DNA of 64,000 nt, from positions 2,582,001-2,646,000 of the forward strand of contig NZ_CP033875.1 in NCBI RefSeq assembly GCF_002742645.2, written 5' to 3'. The DNA is from Caulobacter sp. FWC26 (GTDB lineage Bacteria > Pseudomonadota > Alphaproteobacteria > Caulobacterales > Caulobacteraceae). Below the pieces are notes generated by a model, which searched no databases, was not told the origin of the DNA, and worked only from the letters and a program-made list of their open reading frames with translations. Made by a program: the position numbers and the translations under genes. Positions 25,494 through 34,799 of this stretch are shown here, piece by piece; the stretch's first letter is position 1, and the number at the start of each line of letters is the position of its first letter.

Positions 25494-26447
25494 CTAAAGG
25501 CCGGCCGCCTCGTCCAGGCCAAGGGCGATGTTCAGGTTCTGAACGGCAGCGCCGGACGCGCCCTTGCCCAAATTGTCGAGCAAGGCGACCAGGCGGGCCT
25601 GCCCGCTGGCGTCCGACCCGAATACGAACAGCTTGAGCCGATTTGTGCCGTTCAGGCCTTCCGGATCGAGGGAGGTCAACGCCTTGGCCTCGTCCAGCGA
25701 GGCGACCTCAACGAACTGCTCCCCCGCATAGTGGTCAGACAGCGCCTCGTGGATGGCGCTCAACGACGGCGCGCCGTGGAGCGCGACGAAATGCAGCGGC
25801 ATCTCGACGAGCATGCCCTGCATGTAGCGCCCGACGGCTGGGGCGAAGAACGGACGGGTCAACAAACCGCCATGCTTCTGCATTTCGGGAACGTGTTTGT
25901 GCGCCTGGGACAGTCCATAAATCCGGAACGGGACCTTGGTGTAGTTGGCGGCGCCCTCATCCTCGAACTCGGCGATCATCGCCTTGCCGCCGCCGCTGTA
26001 GCCAGAGACGGCGTTGTAGGAGACCGGCAGTTCAGGCGGCAGGATACCGGCGCTGACCAGCGGCCGCGTCAGGGCGATCGCGCCGGTCGGGTAGCATCCG
26101 GGATTGGAGATCCGCTTGGACGCTGCGATCTTGCCGCGCTGGTCCTTGTCCAGTTCCGGGAAGCCGTAGGCCCACCCCTCCGCCGTCCGATAGGCGGTCG
26201 AGGCGTCGATGATCACTGTGTTCGGGTTGCGGACCAGCGAAACAGCTTCCTTGGCCGCCTCATCGGGCAGGCACAGGATCACCGCGTCGGCTCCATTCAG
26301 CATCTCGGCCCGGGCGTCGGCGTCTTTGCGCTTATCGGGATCGATCGAGATCAGTTGCAGGTCAGTGCGGTCGATCAGGCGCTCGCGAATCTGCAGGCCG
26401 GTGGTGCCGGCTTCGCCGTCGATGAAGACCTTGGGAGCGTTCGCCAT
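25494..26447 (-). CDS. argC: N-acetyl-gamma-glutamyl-phosphate reductase
   Basis: 317 residues from ATG 26,447; the longer start at 26,480 adds a hydrophobic leader that overlaps the rpsI terminator. It is the short (type 2) Arg[19 protein letters not shown] at the N-terminus, then [17 protein letters not shown], the active-site [16 protein letters not shown] with catalytic Cys, and [15 protein letters not shown]. It reduces acetylglutamyl phosphate in arginine synthesis. It lies directly downstream of rpsI with the rpsI terminator between; the start of argC is 35 bases past that hairpin. No other arg genes are nearby. Confidence 0.96.
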   Translation of the reverse strand: MANAPKVFIDGEAGTTGLQIRERLIDRTDLQLISIDPDKRKDADARAEMLNGADAVILCLPDEAAKEAVSLVRNPNTVIIDASTAYRTAEGWAYGFPELDKDQRGKIAASKRISNPGCYPTGAIALTRPLVSAGILPPELPVSYNAVSGYSGGGKAMIAEFEDEGAANYTKVPFRIYGLSQAHKHVPEMQKHGGLLTRPFFAPAVGRYMQGMLVEMPLHFVALHGAPSLSAIHEALSDHYAGEQFVEVASLDEAKALTSLDPEGLNGTNRLKLFVFGSDASGQARLVALLDNLGKGASGAAVQNLNIALGLDEAAGL

Positions 26448-26481
26448 GGCGGACTCCAATCCGAACAGGAGACAGAACAAG

Positions 26482-26516
26482 AAAAAGGGCGCTTCGGCCG
26501 AACCGAAGCGCCCTTT
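26482..26516 (-). terminator. Terminator of rplM-rpsI
   Basis: AAGGGCGCTTCGG and CCGAAGCGCCCTT form a 13-base-pair stem with a TTCGG loop; on the minus strand it ends with TTTTTC. It sits between the rpsI stop (26,539) and the argC start (26,447). Confidence 0.88.
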
Positions 26517-26538
26517 CCCAAATACGTAATCGTCGCGA

Positions 26539-27012
26539 TTAGCGCTTCGAGAACTGGAAGCTGCGGCGGGCCTTGGCCTTGCCGTACTTCTTACGCTCGA
26601 CGACGCGGCTGTCGCGGGTCAGGAAGCCGTGCGGCTTCAGGACCGGGCGCAGGCCGGGTTCGTAGTAGGTCAGAGCCTTCGACAGGCCGTGGCGGATGGC
26701 GCCGGCCTGACCCGACAGGCCCGAGCCTTCCACGGTCACGACGACGTCGAACTGCCCCAGACGGTCGGTCACTTCCAGCGGCTGGGCGATCATCATGCGC
26801 AGCACCGGACGGGCGAAATAGACTTCCTGGTCACGACCGTTGATCGTGATCGAGCCCTTGCCCGGCTTGATCCAGACGCGCGCAATGGCGTTCTTGCGCT
26901 TGCCGGTCGCGTAGGCGCGGCCTTGGGCGTCGATCTTGGGTTCGGCCGGAGCGGCAGCTTCCGGGTTGCTGGACAGGCTGGCCAGCGCGTCAAAGCCTTG
27001 AGCGTCGGTCAT
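26539..27012 (-). CDS. rpsI: 30S ribosomal protein S9
   Basis: 157 residues. The S9 core is plain: [61 protein letters not shown] and the basic C-terminus ending SFQFSKR, whose last Arg reaches the P-site tRNA. An N-terminal ~30-residue extension rich in Ala/Glu is normal in alphaproteobacteria. It follows rplM by 3 bases, the usual rplM-rpsI operon, and ends at a strong terminator. Confidence 0.99.
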   Translation of the reverse strand: MTDAQGFDALASLSSNPEAAAPAEPKIDAQGRAYATGKRKNAIARVWIKPGKGSITINGRDQEVYFARPVLRMMIAQPLEVTDRLGQFDVVVTVEGSGLSGQAGAIRHGLSKALTYYEPGLRPVLKPHGFLTRDSRVVERKKYGKAKARRSFQFSKR

Positions 27013-27015
27013 AGC

Positions 27016-27489
27016 TTAGAGGCTCCGGATGTTCTTGGCGTTGCGGCCCGCGAAGTCGACGACTTCGGGGTTTTGCGCTTGGTGCGGGTGCTCACCGTTG
27101 TTGTAGATGAGCAGATGGGTCAGCTGCTTGCGAGCCAGCGGGCTCTCCTTGGGCAGCATGCGCTCAACGGCCTTCTCGAGAACGCGCTCGGGGAAACGAC
27201 CGCCCAGCACCTTGCGCGGGGTGGTTTCCTTGATGCCGCCCGGGTGACCGGTGTGACGATAGTAGACCTTGTCGTCCAGCTTCTTGCCGGTGAACTTCAC
27301 CTTGTCGGCGTTGATGACGACGACGAAGTCGCCGCAATCGACGTGCGGGGTGTAGTCCGGACGGTGCTTGCCGCGAAGACGCATGGCGATGAACGAAGCC
27401 AGACGGCCGACAACGGCGTTCTCGGCGTCGACCACGATCCACTTCTTCTCGACCTCGGCCGGCTTCAGGGAAGCCGTGATCTTTTGCAT
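27016..27489 (-). CDS. rplM: 50S ribosomal protein L13
   Basis: 157 residues, typical for L13: [20 protein letters not shown] near the start, [40 protein letters not shown] and [20 protein letters not shown]. It binds 23S rRNA early in 50S assembly. It is first of the two-gene rplM-rpsI operon. A housekeeping promoter candidate lies 68-95 bases upstream. Confidence 0.99.
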   Translation of the reverse strand: MQKITASLKPAEVEKKWIVVDAENAVVGRLASFIAMRLRGKHRPDYTPHVDCGDFVVVINADKVKFTGKKLDDKVYYRHTGHPGGIKETTPRKVLGGRFPERVLEKAVERMLPKESPLARKQLTHLLIYNNGEHPHQAQNPEVVDFAGRNAKNIRSL

Positions 27490-27555
27490 GGGATTGATCC
27501 GTAATTTCTAGTGCGTCAGCGCCTGTAGAACAGGCCCCAACGGCGTGAGCGGCGG

Positions 27556-27584
27556 CTGTTACGCGACACGCCCCGCCCTGTCAA
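27556..27584 (-). promoter_or_regulatory. Candidate promoter of rplM-rpsI
   Basis: Minus-strand TTGACA (27,579-27,584) and GTAACA/TAACAG (27,556-27,562) are 16-17 bases apart, with GC-rich DNA between, as expected for a strong housekeeping promoter. The leader before ATG 27,489 would be about 60 bases. Confidence 0.55.
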
Positions 27585-27640
27585 CACCAAGATCTAGAAA
27601 TTTGTGAAAAGCTATTTAAAAACAATTGGATAAACAACAT

Positions 27641-27654
27641 GGTATTATAATACC
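27641..27654. promoter_or_regulatory. AT-rich palindrome upstream of the PhoX-like gene
   Basis: GGTATTATAATACC is a perfect 14-base palindrome in an unusually AT-rich stretch (about 27,595-27,675) between rplM and the PhoX-like gene. It could be a regulator site for the PhoX-like gene, starting 70 bases downstream. The partial Pho-box-like TGTCACGAAAC lies just after it at about 27,674-27,684, but its second half does not match. Confidence 0.4.
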
Positions 27655-27723
27655 GCATTTCCGTATTCGAGTTGTCACGAAACCTCGGCATAGCGTCCCG
27701 CGCCCCTACCCCGAGGACACCCC

Positions 27724-29124
27724 ATGGCCGTATCCCGTAGAACCTTTCTGAGCGCCACCGCCACCAGCATCGCCTTTGGGGCTTTCGCGGCCCGGGCCCA
27801 AGACGGCGCGTCGCCGGCCGAGACCTACCTGAACGAGGTCACGGGCTATGGCCCGCTGGTCACCGATCCGAAGGGCATGATCGATCTGCCCGCCGGCTTT
27901 CATTACCGCGTGATCGCGCAGGTCGGCCAGACGATGAGTGATGGTCTGATCCTGCCAGGCAAGTTCGACGGCATGGGCTGCTTCGCCGCCGGCGAGGACA
28001 AGATCCTGCTGGTCCGCAATCACGAAATGTCGGTCTCGGACGTTGCAGAGGGACCGTTCGGCGCGCGTCAGCAGTTCCTCGACCGGATCGACCGCAGCCG
28101 CATCTGGGATTTTGGAAGCGACGCCGCGCCGCTCCCGGGCGGCACGACGACCCAGCTCTACAATCTCAAGACCGGGCAGACCGAGCGCCAGCACATGAGC
28201 ATCGCCGGGACGCTGGTGAACTGCGCCGGCGGCGTGACACCGTGGGGATCGTGGTTGACCTGCGAGGAGACCACGATCAACGCCGGCGAGAAGGTCGGCA
28301 AAAGTCACGGTTACGTCTTCGAGGCGCCCAGCGCGCATGTCGGCCTCGTCGAACCGGTCGCGCTTACGGGTCTTGGCCGCTTCAAGCACGAGGCGGCCTG
28401 CATCGATCCGCGCACGGGCGTCGTCTATCTGACCGAAGATGTCGCCGACAGCCTCTTCTACCGTTTCCTGCCCAACGACCGGCGCAACCTGGCGGCCGGC
28501 GGTCGCTTGCAGGCCCTGGGCCTGGTCGATGCGCCCGAAGGCGGCGACACCCGTAATCAGAAGGAGCAATCGTTCCCCGTGCGTGGCTGGAAGGCGGTGC
28601 GGTGGATCGATCTCGATGGCGTCGACAATCCGCATGACGACCTGCGGCGCCGCGGCCACAAGGCCGGCGCCGCGATCGTCTGCCGAGGCGAAGGCCTGTT
28701 TTTCGGTAAGGGAGAGCTCTACTTCACCGCCACCTCGGGCGGTCCCAAGGGCGCGGGCCAGATCTTCCGCTATGTCCCCAGCGCCTTCGAGGGCCAGCCG
28801 GGTGAGGCGGACCAGCCGGGCAAGCTGCAGCTGTTCGTCGAAAGCCAGAACACCCGCGTGCTCGACTACGCTGACAATCTGGTGGTGGCGCCGTGGGGCC
28901 ACGTCATCATTTGCGAGGACCGTTATTCGGACACCCTACGCAATCACCTGCGCGGCGTGACGCCTGAAGGCAAGGTCTACACGCTGGCGCGCAACGTCCA
29001 TAAGGACAACTCGGAGTTCGCCGGCGCTTGCTTCTCGCCCGACGGCGGCACCCTGTTTGTCAACGTGCAAAACCCGGGCTTCACCCTGGCGATTTCGGGC
29101 CCCTGGGGCGCGATCAAGATCTAG
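27724..29124 (+). CDS. PhoX-family (DUF839) exported phosphatase
   Basis: 466 residues. The N-terminus AVSRRTFLSATATSIAFG is a Tat signal, cut near AARA-Q. DUF839/PhoX motifs follow: GMGCFAAGEDKILLVRNHE, NCAGGVTPWGSWLTCEET, GRFKHEAACIDPRTGVVYLT, and the calcium/iron site region KEQSFPVRGWKAVRW. The family hydrolyses phosphate esters in the periplasm using Ca2+ and Fe3+. It stands alone between the ribosomal operon and ctaA, preceded by the AT-rich region. Phosphate starvation control is likely for the family, but only a weak Pho-box-like site is visible. PhoX versus a PhoX-like paralogue cannot be told. Confidence 0.88.
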   Translation: MAVSRRTFLSATATSIAFGAFAARAQDGASPAETYLNEVTGYGPLVTDPKGMIDLPAGFHYRVIAQVGQTMSDGLILPGKFDGMGCFAAGEDKILLVRNHEMSVSDVAEGPFGARQQFLDRIDRSRIWDFGSDAAPLPGGTTTQLYNLKTGQTERQHMSIAGTLVNCAGGVTPWGSWLTCEETTINAGEKVGKSHGYVFEAPSAHVGLVEPVALTGLGRFKHEAACIDPRTGVVYLTEDVADSLFYRFLPNDRRNLAAGGRLQALGLVDAPEGGDTRNQKEQSFPVRGWKAVRWIDLDGVDNPHDDLRRRGHKAGAAIVCRGEGLFFGKGELYFTATSGGPKGAGQIFRYVPSAFEGQPGEADQPGKLQLFVESQNTRVLDYADNLVVAPWGHVIICEDRYSDTLRNHLRGVTPEGKVYTLARNVHKDNSEFAGACFSPDGGTLFVNVQNPGFTLAISGPWGAIKI

Positions 29125-29135
29125 CCCCTCACAGA

Positions 29136-29164
29136 CGGCGCTCCGGAAACGTTACGGAGCGCCG
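29136..29164. terminator. Bidirectional hairpin between PhoX-like gene and ctaA
   Basis: CGGCGCTCCG and CGGAGCGCCG form a perfect 10-base-pair stem with the loop GAAACGTTA. It lies between the two convergent stop codons (29,124 and 29,166). There is no T-run. Confidence 0.6.
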
Positions 29165-29165
29165 A

Positions 29166-30197
29166 TCAGGGCCGGCGTACACGCCACGCGAACATGGTCG
29201 TCACCGCCAGGAGCACCGCCGCGCCCGCCTGATGGAGGACGCCCAGGCTGATCGGCACCGCCGCCATCAGGGTCCAGACGCCTAGCGCCGCTTGAAGGGT
29301 GACGGTGATGGCGACCGCCATCGCGGCGCGCTTGCCATCGACGACAAGCGTACGATCGCGCCAGGCGATCACCGCCATGGCGATCGCGCCAACGAAAAGC
29401 ACGTAGGCGAACAGGCGGTGATTGAACTGCACGGCCGCTTGGCTATGGGCCAGCGTGCCCCAGAAGCCTGCACCGGCATAGTCAGCCGGGAAGAAGCGTC
29501 CGTTCATCAGCGGCCAGTCGTTGTAGATTAGTCCAGCGTCATTGCCGGCGACAAGCGCGCCCAGCAGACTCTGGAAGTAAACCGCCCCGAGAAAGGCCAA
29601 CGCCCAGCTTCGCCAGGGGCTGCGCTCCTCGACCCGTGGCGCGCCGTTCCAGGCGTCCAGCGCGGTCCAGATCAGCACCACGAACAACAGCAAGGCCAAG
29701 CCCAGATGCGTCATCAAACGTTCCGGCGCGACCGAGACCCTTTCGGACAAGCCGCTGGACACCATCCACCAGCCGACAAGACCTTGCAGGCCGCCTAGGG
29801 CCAGCATCACCCCGCACCGCCAGACCAGACGGCGGGGAATGTCGCGACGGATGAGGAATACGATGAAGGGGATGGCGAAAGCCGCGCCGACAACGCGCCC
29901 CAGGAGGCGATGAGCCCACTCCCACCAGAAGATGCCCTTGAACTCGTCAAGGGTCATATCGGGGTTGACCAGATGGTACTGCGGGATCTGCTTGTAGAGA
30001 TCGAAACTGTGCCGCCAGGCGTCATCGGACATCGGTGGCAAGGCGCCCAGGATCGGCTTCCACTCCGTGATCGAAAGGCCAGAGTCGGTCAGGCGGGTCG
30101 CCCCGCCCACGACGACCATGGCGAACACCATGGCGGCGACGAAGAAAAGCCAGATCGCGACAGGACGCGAGCGGTCGGAACGCAGGAAAGACGTCAT
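29166..30197 (-). CDS. ctaA: Heme A synthase, COX15/CtaA type
   Basis: 343 residues with about eight hydrophobic helices. The COX15 pattern is visible: [20 protein letters not shown] near 28, [17 protein letters not shown], the [20 protein letters not shown] block, [34 protein letters not shown] and [13 protein letters not shown], with the heme-ligand histidines in EWAH, THLG, NHRL and LHQAG. It oxidises heme O to heme A for the aa3 oxidase, in the inner membrane. The stop is 42 bases from the PhoX-like gene stop. Confidence 0.96.
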   Translation of the reverse strand: MTSFLRSDRSRPVAIWLFFVAAMVFAMVVVGGATRLTDSGLSITEWKPILGALPPMSDDAWRHSFDLYKQIPQYHLVNPDMTLDEFKGIFWWEWAHRLLGRVVGAAFAIPFIVFLIRRDIPRRLVWRCGVMLALGGLQGLVGWWMVSSGLSERVSVAPERLMTHLGLALLLFVVLIWTALDAWNGAPRVEERSPWRSWALAFLGAVYFQSLLGALVAGNDAGLIYNDWPLMNGRFFPADYAGAGFWGTLAHSQAAVQFNHRLFAYVLFVGAIAMAVIAWRDRTLVVDGKRAAMAVAITVTLQAALGVWTLMAAVPISLGVLHQAGAAVLLAVTTMFAWRVRRP

Positions 30198-30347
30198 AGG
30201 GTCGGAAAAGCGCCACTTGTGGGCCGAATTGCGGCGACCTCTTCCCTACGCCCCTGATGTGCGGGCATCAATGTCTGTGTCGCCCGACATGACGGAGGCG
30301 ACGCTTCGTGCGAAAGATCGCGGACAGGCGATCAGCCGGAGTCACAA

Positions 30348-30599
30348 ATGAGTGGGATGGGCGTTTTCGCCGCGACGGTTATCGGCATACTCGCGGGCTG
30401 GATCGCGGACATTGTTCTGGCGCGCCGGCACTCGCTGTTCATCAAGCTCTTGATCGGCGTGATCGGCTCGTTCATCGGAGCGTTCATCGCCTCGCGCATC
30501 GACCTGCATCTGCCAGGCTTCTTTGGCGAACTGGTCGTCTCGAGCGTCGGCGCGATCATGTTCCTGGCCGTGCTCGGCCTTATCCGGAGACCCGCGTGA
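30348..30599 (+). CDS. GlsB/YeaQ/YmgE-family membrane protein
   Basis: 83 residues with three hydrophobic helices and the family pattern GILAGWIADIVLARR...IGVIGSFIGAFIA...VSSVGAIMFLAVLGL. It is a small inner-membrane protein of the transglycosylase-associated / general stress family whose action is not known. The next gene starts with a GTG overlapping its stop codon by two bases (GTGA), so the two are translated together. It is divergent from ctaA with 150 bases between starts. Confidence 0.88.
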   Translation: MSGMGVFAATVIGILAGWIADIVLARRHSLFIKLLIGVIGSFIGAFIASRIDLHLPGFFGELVVSSVGAIMFLAVLGLIRRPA

Positions 30600-30847
30600 C
30601 CTCTTCCGACGCACAGCCCCGCATGATCCCGGCCCGACTTCGAAAGCTGATCGGTTCTATCGGCGTCCTGGTGATTCTTTTCGCCTGGATCTGGATTTTC
30701 ACGAGCCTCTACGATCACCTGCCGCAGAACCGCTTCATCCATCTCGTCTATTTCGTGGCGCTGGGCCTGGGCTGGATCCTGCCGGTCATTCCGCTGATCT
30801 CTTGGATGGGCAAGGCCGATCAGCCCCTCGATACCGGTCAGCGCTAA
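30596..30847 (+). CDS. DUF2842 membrane protein
   Basis: 83 residues from GTG 30,596, overlapping the upstream stop (GTGA). Two transmembrane helices are visible (~20-38 and ~52-70), with IPARLRKLIGSIGVLVILFA and YFVALGLGWILPVIPLISWM matching DUF2842. The family is confined to Alphaproteobacteria and uncharacterised. The overlap argues for translational coupling to the GlsB-like gene. A strong hairpin terminator follows at 30,886. Confidence 0.85.
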   Translation: MTSSDAQPRMIPARLRKLIGSIGVLVILFAWIWIFTSLYDHLPQNRFIHLVYFVALGLGWILPVIPLISWMGKADQPLDTGQR

Positions 30848-30885
30848 ACGCGCGTGATCACGCACCCCACTTGGGACTATACGAA

Positions 30886-30916
30886 AAAGGCCGCCCTTTC
30901 GGGCGGCCTTTGATCT
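30886..30916. terminator. Bidirectional terminator
   Basis: AAAGGCCGCCC and GGGCGGCCTTT form an 11-base-pair stem with TTTC/GAAA loop. It ends the plus-strand DUF2842 gene and, with the longer T-run on the minus strand, the tRNA-Pro(GGG) gene. Confidence 0.85.
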
Positions 30917-30937
30917 TCCACGGTATCCCGAAGGAAA

Positions 30938-31014
<77 letters not shown>

Positions 31015-31077
31015 ACGCGGAAGGAGCGCCCTTATAGGCGCCGCTCCCGGCTTGGGCAACAGCGATTTCGGCAGAAA

Positions 31078-31503
31078 TCAACCGCGCGTCAAAAGACCGT
31101 CGAGTCTCGATTTGACCGCGGTCAGGTCGGCTAGCGCGAAGGCTAGGCGCCCCCGCGCTTCTCCCACCAACGCGGTCTTTTGGCGCGGCGCCTGATAGTC
31201 GAAATCGGCGTCCAGGCTGGCCGAGCCGTTGGAGCCGATCCCGGCGGCGATCACCTGCGCCAAGCCGTGATCGCGATGCAGCTTCTGCACCCCCTTGATC
31301 GTCAGGCCTTCGCTGTGCAGCAGGGTACGGACACCGTTCAGCACGGCGATGTCCTGCGGGCGATAGAATCGACGGCCGCCCGCGCGCTTCATCGGTCGGA
31401 TGAACGAGAATTTGGTTTCCCAGAAGCGGAGCACGTGCTGAGGCACGCCCAGCTCCTCGGCCGCTTCGGAGATCGTGCGGAAGGCGTTAGGCCCCTTCGC
31501 CAC
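31078..31503 (-). CDS. MerR-family regulator
   Basis: 141 residues. The N-terminal winged helix has [20 protein letters not shown] and [20 protein letters not shown], typical MerR; the rest is a helical tail lacking the metal-binding Cys of metal-sensing MerRs. The last ~60 residues include a [12 protein letters not shown] stretch of low similarity. In alphaproteobacteria a MerR-like protein sits directly after ihfA in the plsX-fabH-ihfA cluster, exactly as here. Its target is not known. Confidence 0.88.
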   Translation of the reverse strand: MAKGPNAFRTISEAAEELGVPQHVLRFWETKFSFIRPMKRAGGRRFYRPQDIAVLNGVRTLLHSEGLTIKGVQKLHRDHGLAQVIAAGIGSNGSASLDADFDYQAPRQKTALVGEARGRLAFALADLTAVKSRLDGLLTRG

Positions 31504-31515
31504 CGCAAACGATCC

Positions 31516-31818
31516 TTAGCCGCCCAGAGCGCGATCGATACGCGCCTTCATGACCTGAGAGGCCCGGAAGCCGATCACGCGGCGCGGCTCGATCTCGGCG
31601 GGTTCACCGGTCTTGGGGTTACGGCCCATTCGCGCGCGCTTGGCGCGAACCTGGAAAACGCCGAAACCGGAGAGCTTGACGGTTTCGCCCTGCTCCAGCG
31701 CTTCGGCGACCAGATCGAGGGTGCGCTCGACCAGCCCCGCACAATCCTGGCGGGTCAGCCCGACTTCCTCATGAACCGCCTCGCACAGGTCGGCCCGGGT
31801 CAAAGTAGCGCCCTTCAT
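31516..31818 (-). CDS. ihfA: Integration host factor alpha subunit
   Basis: 100 residues from ATG 31,818; the longer frame back to 31,908 is not protein-like. The IHF/HU fold is complete: [60 protein letters not shown] with the intercalating P of RNPKTGEP. As a heterodimer with IhfB it bends specific DNA in replication, cell-cycle transcription and recombination. It ends 13 bases before the MerR start. Confidence 0.97.
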   Translation of the reverse strand: MKGATLTRADLCEAVHEEVGLTRQDCAGLVERTLDLVAEALEQGETVKLSGFGVFQVRAKRARMGRNPKTGEPAEIEPRRVIGFRASQVMKARIDRALGG

Positions 31819-32027
31819 GCAACCCCCTTCACGCGTATAGGAGCGATCTGAAGACCGCCCCAGATGGAGCACTCGCGGCGAGCCCAGGCATATTGCGGCC
31901 GCCCTCAACAGGCCGCGCCCAGGTTCACCGACGACCTCATGCCGCGATTACCGCATGAAGTCAAAGACTCAACGGCGGGAGTTCATGCCGCCAACGAAGA
32001 TTGCGCAAGGCTTATAGAGGCACGCTC

Positions 32028-33005
32028 CTAGAGCCGCACGACACAAGCACCCCAAGTCAATCCGCCGCCCATGGCCTCCAGAAGCAGCAGATCGCCCTTC
32101 TTGATGCGCCCGTCCTTGATCCCGTGCGCGAAAGCGAGCGGGATTGAGGCGGCGGACGTATTGGCGTGGATCGCCACGGTCGAGATGACCTTCTCTTCGT
32201 CGATGCCACACCTATGCGCGACCCCTTGCAGGATGCGCTGATTAGCTTGGTGCGGGATGAACCAGTCGACATCGGCTATCGAGACGCCAGCGATCTCGGC
32301 GGCCGCGCGAATGGCCTCGGAGATGTTGACGACAGCGTGCTTGAAGACCTGATTGCCCACCATGCGGAGCTTGCCAACCGTGCCGGTCGTCGACGGCCCG
32401 CCGTCGACATAGAGCAGGTCCTGCTTGGTCCCATCCGCACGCAAAGCGAACCCGAGAAGGCCCCGATCCGCGGTGGTCCCTTCGCCCTGCCCCGGCTCCA
32501 GGACGACCGCGCCCGCGCCGTCCCCGAACAGGACGCAGGTGCCCCGATCGCTCCAATCCATCAGGCGAGTCATGGCCTCGGCGCCGATCACCAGCGCGCA
32601 CTTGGCGTGGCCTCGCGCCACAAAACCGTCCGCGACGCTCATCGCGTAGACAAAGCCGGAGCAGACGGCCTGGACGTCGAATGCGACGCCGACCGGCGCG
32701 CCCAGCTTGCGCTGGACGATCGTAGCGGTCGCGGGGAAGGTCAGGTCGCCCGTGGTGGTCGCCACGATGATCAGGTCGACATCAGCGGCGGTCTTGCCGG
32801 CCGCCGCCAAGGCCTCCTTGGCCGCTTCGAACGCCATGTCCGAGACTGGCTGATCGTCTGCGGCCTGGTGACGCTGACGAATGCCAGTCCGTTCGACGAT
32901 CCAAGCGTCGCTCGTATCGACGAACTTGGCGAGATCGTCGTTGGTTACGACCTTGGGGGGCAGATAGGCGCCCACCCCCGTTACAACGCTTCTTACAACG
33001 CTCAC
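32028..33005 (-). CDS. fabH: 3-oxoacyl-ACP synthase III
   Basis: 325 residues. The KAS III signatures are clear: VVTGVGAYLPPKVVTNDDLA, the catalytic Cys in DVQAVCSGFVYAM near 112, the His in WFIHPHQANQRI-type segment (VDWFIPHQANQRILQGVAHR) and the Asn of IHANTSAASIPLAF. It condenses acetyl-CoA with malonyl-ACP to start fatty acid synthesis. It overlaps the plsX stop by 4 bases (ATGA-type), so the two are translationally coupled. Order plsX-fabH-ihfA-merR is standard for the group. Confidence 0.97.
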   Translation of the reverse strand: MSVVRSVVTGVGAYLPPKVVTNDDLAKFVDTSDAWIVERTGIRQRHQAADDQPVSDMAFEAAKEALAAAGKTAADVDLIIVATTTGDLTFPATATIVQRKLGAPVGVAFDVQAVCSGFVYAMSVADGFVARGHAKCALVIGAEAMTRLMDWSDRGTCVLFGDGAGAVVLEPGQGEGTTADRGLLGFALRADGTKQDLLYVDGGPSTTGTVGKLRMVGNQVFKHAVVNISEAIRAAAEIAGVSIADVDWFIPHQANQRILQGVAHRCGIDEEKVISTVAIHANTSAASIPLAFAHGIKDGRIKKGDLLLLEAMGGGLTWGACVVRL

Positions 33006-34084
33006 TCGATCGCTCCCTGCGCGTCCGCGCCAGGACCTTGCCCGCCAGCGGGCGCAGCCGTCGCCGCGTTCGCGGTCAAGCGCTTTAGATTCCTGTCGAT
33101 CTCGGCGCGGAAGTCGCTCCGCGCAAGATTAGTGGCCACCCGGATGGCGGAGGCGAAGCCGTTGGCGTCCGCACCTCCGTGGCTCTTGACCACAATGCCG
33201 TTCAGGCCCAGCAGCGGGGCCCCGTTCACGCGGCTGGGATCAAGACGGTGGCGCATTTTCTTGAGCGCGCCCGAAGCGATCAAGGCGCCCAGCATGGCCA
33301 GCGGTCCCGAGGTCAGGGTCGACTTGATCTCGTTGGTGAAGAACCGCGCCAAGCCTTCTGCGGTCTTCAGCGCGACATTGCCGGTGAAGCCGTCGGTGAC
33401 GACGACATCCACCGTGCCGTGGGCGATATCGTTGCCCTCGACGAAGCCGTGATAGTCAAAATCCAGCGCGGTTTCGCGCAGGATGGCATGCGCCTCGCGC
33501 ACCTCCTCGTGGCCCTTCTGGTCCTCGGAGCCGACGTTCAGCAGGCCGACCGTCGGACGCTTGGCCCCATGGACAGCATGGTGGAACGCCGCGCCCATGA
33601 TGGCGAACTCGACGAGCTGGGCCGCGTCGCTTTCAACATTGGCGCCGACATCCAGAACCGTGGTGACGCCCTTCATTGTCGGCCAATTGGCGACGATGGC
33701 GGGACGCTCAAGCTCGGCCCCCATGCGCAGGATCAGCTTGGAAATCGCCATCAAGGCGCCCGTATTCCCCGCCGAAACGCACGCTTGCGCCTGCCCCTCG
33801 CGGATCGCCTCGATGGCGTTCCACATGCTCGAGCCCTTGCCTCTACGCATGGCCTGAGCCGGCTTTTCGTCCATGCCGATCGACTTCTCGCAGTGCCGGA
33901 CCTCACTGACCGCCTTGGCGGCGGGGCACTTGGCCAACTCCGACTCGATCGCGGCGCTGTCGCCGTGGAGCAGGAATCGCACGCCCGGCAGGGCCTGGAG
34001 CGCTTGGGCGATGCCAGGCACCACGATGGAAGGGCCGTGGTCGCCGCCCATGGCGTCGACAGAGATGACTACGGATTGAGACAC
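33002..34084 (-). CDS. plsX: Phosphate acyltransferase PlsX
   Basis: 360 residues. PlsX motifs: VVISVDAMGGDHGPSIVVPG at the N-terminus, SVWNAIEAIREGQAQACVSA, GNTGALMAISKLILRMG and SHGGADANGFASAIRVA near the C-terminus. It makes acyl-phosphate from acyl-ACP for phospholipid synthesis. It starts the plsX-fabH unit; no rpmF lies between it and the upstream DUF177 gene, unlike in many proteobacteria. A 15-base palindrome lies 61 bases upstream. Confidence 0.97.
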   Translation of the reverse strand: MSQSVVISVDAMGGDHGPSIVVPGIAQALQALPGVRFLLHGDSAAIESELAKCPAAKAVSEVRHCEKSIGMDEKPAQAMRRGKGSSMWNAIEAIREGQAQACVSAGNTGALMAISKLILRMGAELERPAIVANWPTMKGVTTVLDVGANVESDAAQLVEFAIMGAAFHHAVHGAKRPTVGLLNVGSEDQKGHEEVREAHAILRETALDFDYHGFVEGNDIAHGTVDVVVTDGFTGNVALKTAEGLARFFTNEIKSTLTSGPLAMLGALIASGALKKMRHRLDPSRVNGAPLLGLNGIVVKSHGGADANGFASAIRVATNLARSDFRAEIDRNLKRLTANAATAAPAGGQGPGADAQGAIE

Positions 34085-34144
34085 GTGGCGCTGTGAGCTC
34101 CGGCAGGCGGTCGCGCCGCCCTCAAGGCGGCGGACGATACATCC

Positions 34145-34159
34145 GCGTGATTATCACGC
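34145..34159. promoter_or_regulatory. Palindrome in the plsX promoter region
   Basis: GCGTGAT-T-ATCACGC is a perfect 7+1+7 inverted repeat, 61 bases before the plsX start, in the 175-base gap between plsX and the DUF177 gene. Its size and symmetry fit a homodimeric regulator site. No factor can be named. Confidence 0.4.
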
Positions 34160-34259
34160 AAGCGGTCGAGTCGGACCTAGTCGGCGCGACAAGATCGTTC
34201 TCGACGCGCTCGAAACGATTTCACCGACCACCGAGAACGAGGCGCATTGGCCGCCTTGT

Positions 34260-34799
34260 TCAGTCTTCCTCGCGCTTCACATTGAGAGTCTTCAGGGCGG
34301 CGAAGGGCGAAATTTCGGTGGGTTCGGGCGGTTGGACAAACACCGCGCCAGGCTTGCGCGGGAACGGGTCCAGTTCCAGAGCCAGATGCTCAACGACATA
34401 GCCGGAGACGTCGATTGTCTCGCCTTCCAGCACGTCGGGCGGGTCATCTGCTTCCGGGTCGGCGGCGAGATCCCCGAACTCTTCCTGGGGAGCGTTCTGG
34501 CTGTTGGCCGGCAGAACCTTCAGGCTGAATCGCGCGTCGATCGGCGTTTCAAAGTCGTCCGCCGTCGCGCTGCAGGTCTGAATGACCCGGGCGCGAAGCA
34601 CGCCGGAGATCGTGGCGCCGTCCAGCCAGGAGGACATATGGACCTCGGCGGTCAGCGCCTCAAGGCCGACTAGGCCCAGCTGCTTGGCGATAGCCTTCCG
34701 CTGGTCGGCCGACGGTTCAAGCCGAAGGCTCACCGCGCCGCGGTCCACCTGCGCCAGCGGAATTGCGCAAGGCCAGGCTGTCGTCACGGATTCGGCCAA
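34260..34799 (-). CDS. DUF177/YceD-family protein
   Basis: 179 residues with the DUF177 end: DDPPDVLEGETIDVSGYVVE followed by HLALELDPFPRKPGA, and internal VIQTCSATADDFETPID. Homologues usually sit beside rpmF and are needed for 23S rRNA or membrane biogenesis in some bacteria; the function is not settled. Its start overlaps the stop of the upstream chaperone gene by 16 bases. It lies upstream of plsX without rpmF between them. Confidence 0.88.
   Translation of the reverse strand: MAESVTTAWPCAIPLAQVDRGAVSLRLEPSADQRKAIAKQLGLVGLEALTAEVHMSSWLDGATISGVLRARVIQTCSATADDFETPIDARFSLKVLPANSQNAPQEEFGDLAADPEADDPPDVLEGETIDVSGYVVEHLALELDPFPRKPGAVFVQPPEPTEISPFAALKTLNVKREED

Noticed and set aside
27674..27691. 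Full Pho box before the PhoX-like gene
   Set aside because: Only the first half (TGTCAC) fits; the second half does not match the consensus, so no Pho box is claimed.
27706..28902. 398-codon minus-strand frame over the PhoX-like gene
   Set aside because: Antisense shadow; the plus-strand gene has a Tat signal and DUF839 motifs.
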